Source: Brassica napus (Eukaryota; Streptophyta; Magnoliopsida; Brassicales; Brassicaceae). From it: DNA of 64,000 bases. The position numbers were made by a program, and so were the translations under genes. The stretch is taken from contig NC_063448.1 of NCBI RefSeq assembly GCF_020379485.1, positions 51,965,218-52,029,217 on the forward strand. Direction: 5' to 3'. How positions within the stretch are numbered: the stretch's first letter is position 1; each line of letters starts with the position of its first letter. Below, one piece after another: positions 9,680 through 21,177 of the stretch. The notes below the pieces were generated by a model that saw only the letters and a list, made by a program, of their open reading frames with translations, had not been told where the DNA came from and ran no database searches.

Positions 9680-12600
9680 ATGAAAGATGATATGAGCATA
9701 CTCGTGTTGGATAGTGGCACAAGTCACACAATACTTAGAGACAAAAGATATTTCGTAAATCTCACGATGCAAAGTGCAAACGTACACACCATTGCAGGTG
9801 TAGCCGGCCTGATTGAAGGTCACGGCCATGCATATGTACTGATGCCTAATGGCACTCATCTAGAGATCAAAAATGCCTTGTATTCTCCAAGCTCTAAAAG
9901 AAGCTTATTGAGTTTCAAAGACATAAGGTTAAATGGTTTTCATCTTGAAACATGGGAAGAAGGAAATGAAGAATTCCTTAATATAATTTCGTTCACCAAA
10001 GGCAACATAAAGATCCTAGAAACCATACCTGCAATGACTACTGGTCTATACTATGCAAAGATCAGTATGATCGAGGCTAATGCCTGCGAAATTTTCACTC
10101 TATGGCATAACCGGCTTGGCCATCCCGGTAATAACATGATGCGAAAGTTGATGATGAATTCACAAGGGCACACGTTTAAAGGAGTTGTCCTAAACAATCT
10201 CACATGTGCAGCATGTGCACAAGGGAAACTCATAACTAGGCCATCACCAGCCAAAGTTAATAAAGAGATCATAAACTTTCTGGAAAGGATTCAGGGAGAC
10301 ATATGTGGACCAATACACCCACCTAGTGGGACGTTCAGATACTTTATGGTTCTGATTGATGCATCAACCAGATGGTCACATGTTTGTCTACTATCCACAC
10401 AAAACCTGGCATTTGCACGCCTGCTTGCTCAGATAATAAGACTGAGGGCACACTTTTCAGACTTTCCTCTAAAGACTATACGTCTAGACAATGCTGGTGA
10501 GTTTACGTCCCAGGCGTTTAATGAGTATTGTATGTCCATGGGGGTAAGTGTAGAACACTCTGTGGCACATGTACATACACAAAACGGCTTGGCCGAATCC
10601 TTCATTAAACGTATCCAGCTGATAGCCCGGCCATTACTAATGAGGTCTCAACTCCCGGTATCAGCATGGGGACATGCAGTATTACATGCAGCAGAACTGA
10701 TTCGCATCAGGCCATCTAGTGAGCATAGATATTCACCATCCCAGTTAATCAAGGGTCATGAGCCAGACGTGTCCCACATCAAAACATTTGGATGTGTCGT
10801 CTACGTTCCTATTGCTCCACCACAGAGAACGAAAATGGGACCACAGAGAAGGATGAGAATATATGTTGGATATGACTCCCCAACCATTATAAAGTATCTT
10901 GAGCCAACAACCGGTGATTTGTCAAGGCCAGATACGCAGACTCACAGTTTGATGAGTCCACATATTTGACCTTAGGGGGAGATAACGGCCAGTTGAGCAA
11001 TGAAATAGAATGGTCTCGACCATCAATATCTTGGCAAGATCCTCGGACTAAAGAATGTGATATGGAAGTCCAAAAGATTATACATCTTCAAAACCTAGCT
11101 AATCAACTGCCAAATTCATTTGCTGACCCAAATAGAGTGACAAAGTCATACATACCGGCTTGTAATGCACCAATAAGAATAGACGTCCAGAAAGGACAAG
11201 GTCAAGTGGCTACAGAGTCTACACAACGTCTCAAACGTGGTAGACCTATTGGTTCCAAAGATAAACAGCCTCAGAAGTCCAAGAGAGGTGCTGGATCCGA
11301 GAGCATCAAGGAAACTGTCCAGAACATTGATGGACCGGCCGAGCCGACCAGAACGATCGAGCCAAGTGAGCCGGCCACACCAAATGATCAGACCGTTCCA
11401 AATGATGGGGTTCGGGACGCCGAATTTCATGGGACACAAGGGCCGAACAGTCAAGAGATCTCTATAAATTATATAATGTCTGGAACGAAATGGAACAGAA
11501 AAGATATCGACGTCGATGATATGTTTTCATATAAAGTAGCACTTGAGATCATGGAAAAAGATGAGGATCTAGAACCCACATCCATATATGAATGCATGCA
11601 AAGATCAGATTGGATCAAATGGAAAAAAGCTATAAACGTGGAGTTAGAATCATTAAAGAAAAGAGGCGTTTTTGGCCCTATAACCGTGACACCTAGAGAT
11701 GTCAAACCAGTGGGATACAAATGGGTCTTTGTGAGAAAGAGAAATGAGAAAGGAGAAGTAGTGAGATACAAAGCACGGCTTGTAGCACAAGGATTCTCAC
11801 TGAGACCAAGAATAGATTATGAGGAGACTTACTTCCCTGTGGTGGATGCAACTACATTGCAGATTAATCAGTCTGGCCGTGAAAGAGAAACTTGATCTGC
11901 ACCTAATGGATGTAGTAACTGCATACATGTACGGTACACTGGATAATGAAATTCATATGAGAGTTTCAGAGGGTATTGAGCTCAAATATAAGAAAGGTTC
12001 TCGAGAACAGCATTGTATTAAGCTGAATAAATCCTTATATGGTTTAAAACAATCAGGTCGAATGTGGTACAACAAATTATCAGAGTACCTAATGAAAGAG
12101 GGTTATAAGAACGATCCAATAAGTCCATGTATTTTTATAAATAAATTCGACAGCAAGGGCTTCGTGATCATGTCGGTTTATGTGGACGACCTGAATATAA
12201 TTGGAACCCCTGGAGAGATTTCCCAAACAGTCGAATGTCTAAAGAAAGAATTCGAAATGAAAGACTTAGGAAAAACTAAGTTCTGTTTAGGACTGCAATT
12301 TGAGTATATAGACAATGGAATCCTTGTGCATCAAAAGACATATACAGAAAAGATACTCAAGCAGTTTAATATGGACAAGGCTCATCCCTTGTCGAGTCCT
12401 ATGGTCGTGAGATCCTTAGACTTAGAGAAGGACCCATTCGGACCAAAGAAGCCAGACGAGGAGACACTCGGACCGGAAGTGTCTTACCTAAGTGCCATTG
12501 GAGCCTTAATGTACTTGGCTAGTCATACTAGACCAGACATCAGTTTTGTCGTGAGTTTACTGTCTAGATTCAGTTCATGTCCGACACTTAGGCACTGGAA

Positions 12601-13186
12601 CGGAATAAAACATCTGTTCAGATATCTGCAAGGAACAAAGGACCTCGGATTGTTCTATATGAGCCGACCAGGAGATAGCTTGGTCGGATATGCAGATGCT
12701 GGGTACTTATCTGACCCACACAATGCTAGATCTCAGACAGGATATGTGTTTATGCACAGTGGGGCTGCAGTATGTTGGCGGTCCACAAAACAATCCTTAG
12801 TGACCACATCCTCTAATCATGCCGAGATCATAGCCATGTTTGAAGCAAGCCGAGAGCTTGTGTGGTTGAGGAACATGACCGACCATATCCTAAAGGAGAG
12901 TGGCCTGGCCGTGGGAAAGGAAAAAGAAGAGCCAACGATCATCTATGAGGATAATGCAGCTTGTATAGCTCAGCTCAAAGATGGATATATTAATGGAGAT
13001 AGAACAAAGCACATCTTGCCCAAATTCTTCTTCACCCACGACCTGCAGAAGGCTAAAGAAGTTCAAGTGGTTCAAGTTTGGTCCAGTGACAATTCAGCCG
13101 ATCTTTTCACCAAGTCTCTGCCAACCTCAACGTTCAAGAAGCTGGTTCATCAGATAGGAATGCACCAGCTGAAGGATCTTCAGTGA
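9680..13186 (+). pseudogene. Copia pol (protease-integrase-RT-RNase H), frameshifted
   Basis: The first frame (9680-about 10920) has the aspartic protease motif DSGTSHTI, the integrase zinc-binding region (HNRLGH, CAACAQGK) and a DDE core (QGDICGP, IRLDNAGEF, NGLAESF). A single-base loss near 10920 moves reading to the 10966-11895 frame, which holds the RT N-terminus (GYKWVFVRK, YKARLVAQGF). A second shift near 11865 leads to 11870-13186 with the catalytic YVDDL, RNase H (YADAGY, SSNHAEI, EDNAACI) and the usual C-terminus. A 151-nt noncoding linker separates gag and pol. Confidence 0.92.
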
Positions 13187-13341
13187 TGCCTTCATCAGGG
13201 GGAGTGTCATGTGTTGTACTCTTTTTCATGCCTACGGTTTCCATTTTTCCCACATTGGGTTTTTGGTTTTCCTAAAGAGGTTTTAATAAGGCAACGTCGT
13301 GCATGATACAAACTCATATGGTTATAGCATCTAAGGGGGAG

Positions 13342-13621
13342 TGTTATAAATCATGGAGTGGATTGCTATTAACCAAGACCAGAAGAAGGAGGCCCATCAG
13401 CCACGACAAGGCCCAGCCGCGGCCGCGACCAAGAGGAGAGAGAGTCGGTCGGTTTAGACCGACTTAGGATTAGGACGTTTTTCTTTTCTTGTTATCTTTA
13501 GTTTTCCTATTTTTTTTTGAGTTAAGTTTTGTACTCTTTCCATTTTTCTATTCCTTGTAATTCCTATATAAAAAGAACTTATTATTCAGAAATAAACACA
13601 CAGTTTCCCTGTTCTTTTATT
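13342..13621 (+). repeat. Copia 3' LTR
   Basis: Begins TGTTATAAATCATGG directly after the polypurine tract and aligns with the 5' LTR. The last two bases are TT where the 5' LTR has CA. Confidence 0.85.
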
Positions 13622-14740
13622 ACTAATTAATATTCCTACCAAATTATTTTGTTGTATAGTAAAGGAATCATCACATGTCATGTAATTAAATCTGTTTCGG
13701 TTATGATGAAACAACTTATAGAAAACGGGTAGACAACGTGGTTTTAAGTGAACAAATATCTTTCTCAGGAAAAGTTGGCTGCGTAATCTACGCATTCATC
13801 TATAACCCCATCTTTGTATATGCCAAGGGTTATGACTTTAGAAACGCATGCATGCCTAAAATTCAGTTTTAAGAAAATCGGTAGATGTCATTAGACCGGC
13901 TCAAGGCTTACTTAATTGGCCTAATAAAACCAAATTTCTTGCCAAATTATCTGTTCCTTTTAATTTTAACTTCCGTTAGCTGGTTTCTAATGTACATTCT
14001 TGTTCAAATTCTAGAACTTTACATTAAACTGAGAGAAATCTTATGTATCCAATACGAAGATTATGAATCCACAATTGTTAGTTGTCGTGGATTAGAATTA
14101 TAATAGAAATTGAGTATTTGAAGGGAGATAACACACATTCCAAACCATATATTGTCCTTTTGGGCATGGGGACATTATCCAACACACAACTAGTTCAGTG
14201 CATGTCAATATTTGCGTCCTTTTGGCTTTTATCACAATCAAATTAAATAACGAATGAGTTTTCTTGGTGTTATCTTCCAGTCAATTAGTTTTGTTTTATT
14301 AGTTCTGTTAATATCCTTTTATCGTCGCACCATTTTGACCTAATGACGCCAAAAGATAATTAAGTGCGTGTCCACATCCACAAAAAGACGCATGAGAGAC
14401 CTTCCTCGTTGCTTCCTTCGAAGCTTTCTCTTTCACAATTATTTTTTTTTGTTATTGTTTGCGTCCACGGTTACATATAATAAACGTTATATGTTTCACT
14501 ACCAAATGCAAACGTTGTTAAAAATCATAATAATTTTCAAAACCTAAGTCGGGAAACTTGATTCATACTTATCCGGGGACATCAAACTCCCTAAATAAAT
14601 TGTCTAACGTACTTAACCAGTAATCACTTTAAAATTATAATGCATGTTAGATTTAGAACTATATGTACAACAGTGATACATTGTTAAGGGGGTATTAGTA
14701 AAAAACTTTTCTGTATAATATTTAACTTGTTCTAAATATG
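13622..14740. other. AT-rich intergenic sequence
   Basis: No coding or RNA gene recognised. Short open frames at 13586-13795 and 13885-14103 have no family features. Confidence 0.5.
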
Positions 14741-15270
14741 CGATAAACTCAACTTGTTAGTCAGTCAAACTAATAACAAGCAGAGCTGTATATACATACA
14801 CAAATTTCACAGCTAATCCGCAGAGGTATGAGCTAAATAGACAGTTTTATTTTCTGTCAACATATCATAATTTTTTTTGTTTGATAACTTACATATGCTG
14901 AACTTCAAATAATATAAACATGTTTAACGAATATTATAAGATCCGAAAAGCACTTTTTTTATTTCAGTTATATTAAAAACAAGTGGATATACAGTTCGTT
15001 TACTATATAATTTATCTCCTACGTAAAACAAAACAGAATTTTAATATCTTCACCTATTATTGTTTTTAGAATGTTTTATCTTATAAACTCAACTCCTTCA
15101 CATAATTAGACAGCAGTAAAGCTATACATACACAAATTCGCAGCTTATCCACTCAATGTTATGAGCCAAATGGTGAAATGGGCAGATTTCAACAAATCCA
15201 GAACACCTCGTATTATATAAACAACGTTTTAATATAATAAGATCCCAAAAGCACTTTATTATAACATAGC
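14741..15270. repeat. Degenerate direct duplication (two ~200-bp copies)
   Basis: About 14745-14960 and 15095-15260 share a series of words in the same order: CATACACAAATT, GAGC(T/C)AAAT, TAATATAAACA or TTATATAAACA, and TAAGATCC(G/C)AAAAGCACTTT. The offset is roughly 300-335 bp. The right copy lies just downstream of the SAG20 gene and may overlap its 3' flank. Confidence 0.6.
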
Positions 15271-15564
15271 CAAACGTTACATCAGACACAACGGCGCAAG
15301 TCAATATGGGTTTCCCCATGCTTGTACGCACTAAAACCCCAAACAAAGGCACGAACTTAAAGCTAATAATAAAAAAAAAAAAAAACAAGAGAAGAAAAGC
15401 GACGACCAAAACGCGACCTTTAAGCGTTAGCCCACACCGCGTCTCAACCGCACAAATCCTTTCAACCCATAAAACAACAAACCAACCACACACCGACACG
15501 TAAGCAACAGCCTTTATTTAGTTATTAATCTGACGTGGCTGCAGCAATAACCTTTACCAAATCC

Positions 15565-16023
15565 TCAAATCGCAAGAACCAGACCCGGGACGGATTTTCC
15601 AGCCCGACCCGAGAATTTGCTTTCCCACACGGAGGGGCAATGCGACGCCCTGATCTCCGCAGAGCGCCCGGAGACGACGCTACCGATCCGCGTAACCGTG
15701 AGCGAGGTGTTCGAGTACTCCCTCACCTGAGTGATTACCCCATGCGACACGGTCCAGGCGTGGATCCAGGAGACGGAGCTGGCGGCGTCGCAGCCCTCGG
15801 CAATGACGGTGGATCCGAAGGAGACGACGGAGAGAGGCGAGAATTCAAACGGCGGAGAGACGCCGGTGAGCGTGCGCATCAAAAACTGGTGCGGCGGAGG
15901 GCCGTGGAACCAGTAGTCGAGGTCCGGGGTTAGGGTCCGGTGAACGGAGTCGACGTCGCGAGATCTCAGGGCGTCATACAGCTTCAGAACCACGTCTCGG
16001 TTCTTGGTCTCAGAATCCGCCAG
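15565..16023 (-). CDS. SAG20: SAG20/WI12 (wound-induced) NTF2-like protein, probable CUG start
   Basis: The minus-strand frame encodes a small NTF2-fold protein of the WI12 family: VLKLYDALRSRDVDSVHRTL, then the family signature DLDYWFHGPP, SPLSVVSFGSTVIAEG, SWIHAWTV, ITQVREYFN-type NTSLTVTR and a C-terminal CPSVWES...GKSVPGLVLA. WI12 proteins respond to wounding, senescence and pathogens; the molecular function is unknown. No in-frame ATG precedes the domain: the first in-frame ATG is at the MRTLTG position, well inside the fold. A CTG at 16023 (context ACTCTGG, A at -3, G at +4) or 16032 would give a full-length protein of 152 or 155 residues starting close to MADSE. The frame hits a stop just upstream. 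By recalled synteny this is At3g10985. Identity is firm, the start is inferred. Confidence 0.85.
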   Translation of the reverse strand: MADSETKNRDVVLKLYDALRSRDVDSVHRTLTPDLDYWFHGPPPHQFLMRTLTGVSPPFEFSPLSVVSFGSTVIAEGCDAASSVSWIHAWTVSHGVITQVREYSNTSLTVTRIGSVVSGRSAEIRASHCPSVWESKFSGRAGKSVPGLVLAI

Positions 16024-16126
16024 AGTATCCAGTTCTTGAAAGAGTTTTCGGGATTAAAAAATTGGATTAATTAAGAGACGAACAACGTAGATAAGCTTAT
16101 TCAAATTGTTTGTGATGAATCTGGGA

Positions 16127-16211
16127 TTTATATAGCCGTAGGCTATGGGGGCTGGGATTTGATTCTCTGCATCCCATCCTATTTTTAAAGTTTTCGGATA
16201 TTTAGCACGTG
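16127..16211 (-). promoter_or_regulatory. SAG20 core promoter: TATA box and G-box
   Basis: TATATAAA reads on the minus strand at 16134-16127, about 100 nt before the proposed CUG start, and leaves a short AUG-free leader. CACGTG (16206-16211, in GCACGTGTCG) lies about 75 bp further upstream, a G-box/ABRE-like element that fits stress or senescence control. Confidence 0.65.
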
Positions 16212-16214
16212 TCG

Positions 16215-17690
16215 TCATATGATTGGGTTAGTGTGGTTTGTGGGGTCCGGCGATAAAGTTCCTTAAAAGTCGAGTCAGCTAATGTTTGATCTTACCGTGT
16301 AATTAGGTGAATAGGTTAATTGAAATTGCTAGCGGTAAATATCTTGACTTTGGTTGATTTAAGAAGGAAATGTTTTTCAAACCCAAATTAGAAAGCAGAA
16401 TAGGAATTAATTAAATTGTTGATAGTAACGCATGCATACACATAGTTTTGGGTGAGTTTTCACGGATAATTATTCATTAACCGAAATGATTAATATGCAG
16501 TAAATGATTGGTAGAGTAATTAAGAAACCTGTTCAACTTGTGTGTTGGCCCCGCCATCAATAATAGAAGTTTCAACGGCAGTATAATGCACAATCACCAT
16601 TACACATGTCATGCAAAGTGTTCATGTAAAGCAGAGTGGCCATCTGTGACCATGACACGTCCGGTTACTCATTGTAATACATTTATACGTTAAAAAATGT
16701 TCAAATGGTTCTCAAACATTTATTATGGCCTCAAATCAACTACGGGAAGCCCTACATCAATAAACTATTCGAGTTTAAAAGGAAAACAAATGCAAGCTTT
16801 GAAATATATTATAAATCTTGAATTAGACAACAAGTTGATTACAAAAGGAAGTACAAAAATTTGATTACACAAACAAATAATTAATTATACGTTAGTGGAA
16901 TTCTGAAGTGGTTCTCAACGAAAACAACTCTTCTGACAGCGACGCCTAATTACTATATTAGTGAACTTAGTCTAAAATGACAATTTATGACATTATATAG
17001 CTTTATATTATTTGTTAAAGTAAATGAAATCTTTTTTTAAAGCAGATGGAGAACACCATTACCGATCTTATAAGATATTTTGTAAATGTTGTTGGATAGT
17101 GAGATCAACAATGTATTCCATTAAGCCTGAGAATAAACCTGGACCAGACTAGCAAACGTGCCGAAATTATTCTAGTTTGATTTTATTCGATTCTGTTACG
17201 TTTTGATTAGTATACACTTTATACACAGCAAAGGAAAACATTATATAATTAATCTAAATTTTTTTTTTAACAATTATTTGGGTTTTTCAGTTTTGTTATG
17301 TGTCAGTTCTTGTGTAATGGGAATCCACTTTCACTTTCAATCTCCCTATCTGCTATATCGAATAACCCAAATGGCCTAACATCAAAGCCTTATACCAAAC
17401 AGGACAAATATCTTGGGTTAAAATAAGATTTAACCGGAATTTTCACCGGAACAGGCAAGTAAAAAAGCAAAGCTAGCAAGCAAAGGCTTAAGAACTCGAG
17501 TCTTACAGAAATGTGGCCGTAGCTGACAAATTTACATTACAAGAAAGTTTTAAACCGGAAACAGATATGGATACTATCACAATTCAAAAGACAAAACCGG
17601 TTTTCATCAAACGTTGTTACAACTTACAGCGAATCAATCAAAGAGAATAGTACTCAAATGTAAGGAGAACTACCAGCGGATGCAGGACTC
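16215..17690. other. Intergenic region between SAG20 and the PLAC8 gene
   Basis: AT-rich, holds the distal SAG20 promoter and, on its right, the PLAC8 3'UTR (from about 17,500). No coding potential or repeat recognised. Confidence 0.5.
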
Positions 17691-17704
17691 CATGGTTGTT
17701 CAAA

Positions 17705-19273
17705 TCAAGCTTCTCTGCGTATAGACAAAGGAGAAGGCGGAGTCAGAACAACCTCGCTGTTCCCTTCACCATTCCCTCTAGGCGTCTGCACATTCGGACT
17801 ATGCACCTCTTTCCAAAACCTACTCGGAGTGTTGGCTCCGCTCACGTTCCTCGGCGAGCTCCCAATACCAACCTTAGGATCAAACACACCGTCTTCACGA
17901 GGCAGAGGAGACACCAAACTCTTCTCTTGCTGCACTCTCTGACAGAACTTATCCTCCACAATCTCATAAGAGTCCGCAGTCCTAACTTCCTGCGCCAAGG
18001 AGCACCAGCAACAGAACAGCCAAAGAGTACAATCAGCAACGGCAGCGTTACCGAAGCAGAACTTATAACTCGGCAGCTTGAATCTCTTCCTCATCTGGAT
18101 CCTCCAGAATCCACCGTAGAGCAAACCAAACACACAGAGAAGGATTCCGGATACTCCAAGCGCCTCCCTAACCGTCTCGTCATCGATGTTAACCGCAGCT
18201 AAGGTGAATATAAAGAAAGGCGCTAAGCAAAAGAGAATAAACGTGGCAATGTGAACATACATGTTCCCAAACCCAACTCTCTCCATGTTCCATCCAAACA
18301 CACAAAAAGTACAAAACAGAGAAAGATAAGCTAACGAGATATCATCCCAAATATCCAAAACTCCACCGCTCCACTGAGGATCACTCACAGGAACCATCCC
18401 ATTTGAAGCAAACGAGTACCTCCTCTCTAAACTAACTCTGCTATTCACAGACCCTTGGAGTTGATTCTCCTCATCATCATCGTAATCTCTCCCAAGGGGA
18501 CTAAGCATAGTGTACAACGCCGCGGCAGCAGGAGCACCAATAGCAGCGGAGATACACACAGCGACACCAATAGGCGGCCTCTCAGACCTTCTGTAACCAA
18601 CGTTAAGACCACAAAGCGCGTACTGAGCGAAACAATTCAAATGAAGCAAAAGCACAACGACCATCACATGCATCCACTCGTGAGGCTTATAACTCCCGTT
18701 CTTGCAATAAACCTTCCTAAGCTTAGCCACGTCATCACGCCCCCACCTGCAGAGAAGCACCAAGTGGTAAAACCGCTTCGGATGCTGGTAGAGACACATC
18801 AGCGTGAACAGACCGTTGAGGATCTGGTTGTTGACTTCGAACCACGCGTCTCTCTCTGACTTCTTGGGGAGAGCGTGGTTCAGCATCCCGGTCATGACCA
18901 TGAAGAGGATGGCTCCGGAGACGGCGACGGCGAGGATCCAGAGGAAGAGGGCCATGTTGATAGGGTTTCTGATCCATTCTTTCCCCATGTTGGCTAGAGA
19001 TGTCCAGTCGATTTTCCGGTGGAGCACGCCGCTGATCCGTTCCCGGATGCTCGAGGTTTTGACCGAGCGGGAGACCTCGTCTCTCTGCTCGGCCATTTTC
19101 ATGAATTTAGCTGACGGGGAAGGGAGGACCGTGGTGACTGAGGAGGACCAGCTTTTCAGTTTGTTGCCGTCGGAGGAGATGAGTGTTCTTCGGGAGGAGA
19201 AGGAGGATGAGACATCGAGAGGGCAGAGAGCGTTGCTTTTTTTGAGAGAGGTGATCTCGGGGTTCGATCCCAT
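17705..19273 (-). CDS. PLAC8 / DUF2985 family membrane protein
   Basis: Single-exon frame of 522 residues from the ATG at 19273; the longer open frame to 19306 would need a TTG start and I reject it. The N-terminus MGSNPEITS puts Gly at position 2 (possible N-myristoylation). A Ser-rich cytosolic region is followed by a transmembrane segment at about 107-129 (LFLWILAVAVSGAILF). The Cys-containing block CLYQHPKRFYHLVLLCRWGRDD then follows, with further hydrophobic segments in the middle and the PLAC8 C-terminal block YKFCFGN...WLFCCWCSLAQEVRTAD. The tail is Pro/Ser-rich. PLAC8 proteins are membrane proteins of organ-size, metal-transport or Ca-related function; the role of this DUF2985 branch is not known. 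By recalled synteny it matches At3g10980. No break seen. Confidence 0.92.
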   Translation of the reverse strand: MGSNPEITSLKKSNALCPLDVSSSFSSRRTLISSDGNKLKSWSSSVTTVLPSPSAKFMKMAEQRDEVSRSVKTSSIRERISGVLHRKIDWTSLANMGKEWIRNPINMALFLWILAVAVSGAILFMVMTGMLNHALPKKSERDAWFEVNNQILNGLFTLMCLYQHPKRFYHLVLLCRWGRDDVAKLRKVYCKNGSYKPHEWMHVMVVVLLLHLNCFAQYALCGLNVGYRRSERPPIGVAVCISAAIGAPAAAALYTMLSPLGRDYDDDEENQLQGSVNSRVSLERRYSFASNGMVPVSDPQWSGGVLDIWDDISLAYLSLFCTFCVFGWNMERVGFGNMYVHIATFILFCLAPFFIFTLAAVNIDDETVREALGVSGILLCVFGLLYGGFWRIQMRKRFKLPSYKFCFGNAAVADCTLWLFCCWCSLAQEVRTADSYEIVEDKFCQRVQQEKSLVSPLPREDGVFDPKVGIGSSPRNVSGANTPSRFWKEVHSPNVQTPRGNGEGNSEVVLTPPSPLSIRREA

Positions 19274-19309
19274 GTTCTGGATCTCAAAGATGGAAACTAA
19301 ACTCAAAGG

Positions 19310-20505
19310 TTAAACATTGGTTTTGGGGAAGAATATAAAAACCCTAGAAAGATGAGATTTTTATTCGACTTGATGGTGAAGCTTCTCTCTCAGCACACAG
19401 AAACCAACAAAGTCTGGAGCTTTGGATGGAAAGGAGAGTAAGGAATCAAAACCCTGATTGGGAAACTCGTCAGATCGAATTTTAAAATGGTTTAAAAATT
19501 TCGAATCAGATGCAATTACCCAGAAAAGGGGAGAAAAAGAGGAAGGGAGGCTGCTGTCTTGCTGAGATGATGAAATTTCAAAAAGGAAGAAAAAATAAGC
19601 GCGTAAATCATAAAAAGGTGAGGAATTGAATGAAGATGAGATTAGTCGTTGAGGAGGAGGAAGAAGAAGAGGTCTCAGATTCTTTTTCTTTGGTAGCAGT
19701 TAACTTTAGCGCTGATTAGCCCGCCAGTGTGGACGTCATTTACATTTTTTTAATGAATAATAAACAAAACTTAATAACGTTTCGAGTTTGTTATACTTTA
19801 CTGGATACACACACATTCTACACTACGTTTTTCACATTGATAATTTACAAATACGGTACTTAATTAAAAGTCTGCCCATCTTCCGAAGCTCTGAACTGAT
19901 TAAGTTTATAAATGATCTCGACTACACCGAGATTCTCGTGTAATAATGTTTTACTATTGTATAATGTCAGAATCGAAAACAATTGATAAATAAATATTTT
20001 ATGGTGTTATAGATGCAGAGTTTTTTTTTGTCACGGTTTGTTACGAGTTTGTAATCTGGTATAAATATTCTTATAATCATGATTTTATTAAAGGTCCAAA
20101 TGCGCTATAGAAGAATTTAGCAACGACAAGGAAAATAAATAAATAAGCATTAAAATAAAAAATAAATAAGCATTGACATATACAATCTCCTTCGTCTCCA
20201 CTGTGAGAAATGGCCAAGTGCAATCAGCGCAAAGAGCTTCTCGCGGTTGCGGATTAAATATCTGGAGATATCTCTTGGTGTATCACATGCAAGATGGCTT
20301 CGGTTCGCAACGCATTTCCAGCCTCCACCATGCTAATACTTGAGAATGATTGATCTACAGTGTTTAAAGTTCAAACTAAGATGAAGTCGTTTACTAAATA
20401 CTAATATTAATCTATAAGAAAATAATTGTTATTGAGCGAGTGTTGAAATGGGTTATATGCTGCTTAACTATTAGATTTAACAAACTAACATAATCGGAAA
20501 AATCT
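19310..20505. other. PLAC8 5' region and AT-rich intergenic sequence
   Basis: 19310-19680 contains the probable leader and promoter of the PLAC8 gene, with GA-rich stretches near 19540-19680. The rest is AT-rich. A short GC-richer patch at 20185-20340 may be an old exon fragment but I cannot name it. Confidence 0.45.
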
Positions 20506-20513
20506 CGTATGAG

Positions 20514-20698
20514 CAGGGTCGGCCTTGAGATTTAGGAGGCTGCAGGTGGTTTTTAAAAAATTTCAGCTAAAAAAAATTTTTGGTAAATTTGGGGGTTTAA
20601 AAACAAATTTTGAAGGTTTTTTTTCTATGTAATTTTTTCCAAAATTTTTGGGGGCCTAAGACCAATGTTTCGTTAAGCTTTGCCCAGGACCGGCCCTG
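20514..20698. mobile_element. 185-bp hAT-type MITE
   Basis: The ends are CAGGGTCGGCC and GGCCGGTCCTGGG-type sequence (CAGGGCCGGTCC in reverse), an imperfect terminal inverted repeat. A perfect 8-bp duplication CGTATGAG flanks it (20506-20513 and 20699-20706). The interior is A/T-run rich and noncoding. Size and ends fit the CAGGG..CCCTG class of short hAT elements. Confidence 0.88.
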
Positions 20699-20706
20699 CG
20701 TATGAG

Positions 20707-21175
20707 AGAGGTGTTGGATTCGTCGGAAACCTTCATTATCATGTAAAAAAGATAAATACTTACAAGCTATGAGAGATATGAGGCAAAAGAAAATGAGAAC
20801 GTCGGAAACCTTCATTCTCCTGTGAGAGATAATCAATAGCAAAATATTGTTGAGTTTGCTAACTTATCAGATTAGTTATCACCCTTGTGGTGCATGTCTT
20901 ATATATGTTAGAGCATCACCATTGGTGAAGTTCTAAATATCAGTATATTAATCATTAAATATTAATATTACAGCATAATAAAATTTTCTGATTAACTTTT
21001 ATTTTGTTTGTAAATGATAAGCCATTTATATCATGACATATGGCAACTTGTGTCATAAAACCGTTTCTAAAAATCCTTTGCAAAGAACTTTTTCTAATCG
21101 TCTTTCTCCTTATGCTATTATTTTAATATTTAATTTTTTTAGAACCCTGTCAAAAATCAACCGATGGAGCTGGTC
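20707..21175. other. AT-rich intergenic sequence with a short direct repeat
   Basis: CGTCGGAAACCTTCATT occurs at about 20719 and 20801. Nothing else recognised. Confidence 0.45.
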
Positions 21176-21177
21176 TT

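Larger units (their letters stand above)
7162..13621 (+). mobile_element. Ty1/Copia LTR retrotransposon, old and inactive
   Basis: Order is 5' LTR (7162-7441), primer binding site, ~1 kb leader, gag, pol in Copia order (protease, integrase, reverse transcriptase, RNase H), polypurine tract (13332-13340, AAGGGGGAG-like), 3' LTR (13342-13621). Both LTRs are 280 bp but differ at roughly one site in ten, which indicates an old insertion. gag and pol carry a nonsense codon and several frameshifts. I could not find a matching 5-bp target duplication (TTAAA on the left, ACTAA on the right), so one flank may be altered. Confidence 0.93.

Noticed and set aside
15122..15503. 125-codon minus-strand frame left of SAG20
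   Set aside because: No domain, hydrophobic run from an A-tract, overlaps the degenerate duplication.
17696..19313. Plus-strand frames of 134-169 codons over the PLAC8 gene
   Set aside because: Shadow frames of a well-supported minus-strand gene.
20185..20340. GC-richer patch with a short minus-strand frame (MVEAGNALRTEAI...)
   Set aside because: Looks like an exon fragment but only about 25 codons before a stop and no family I can name.
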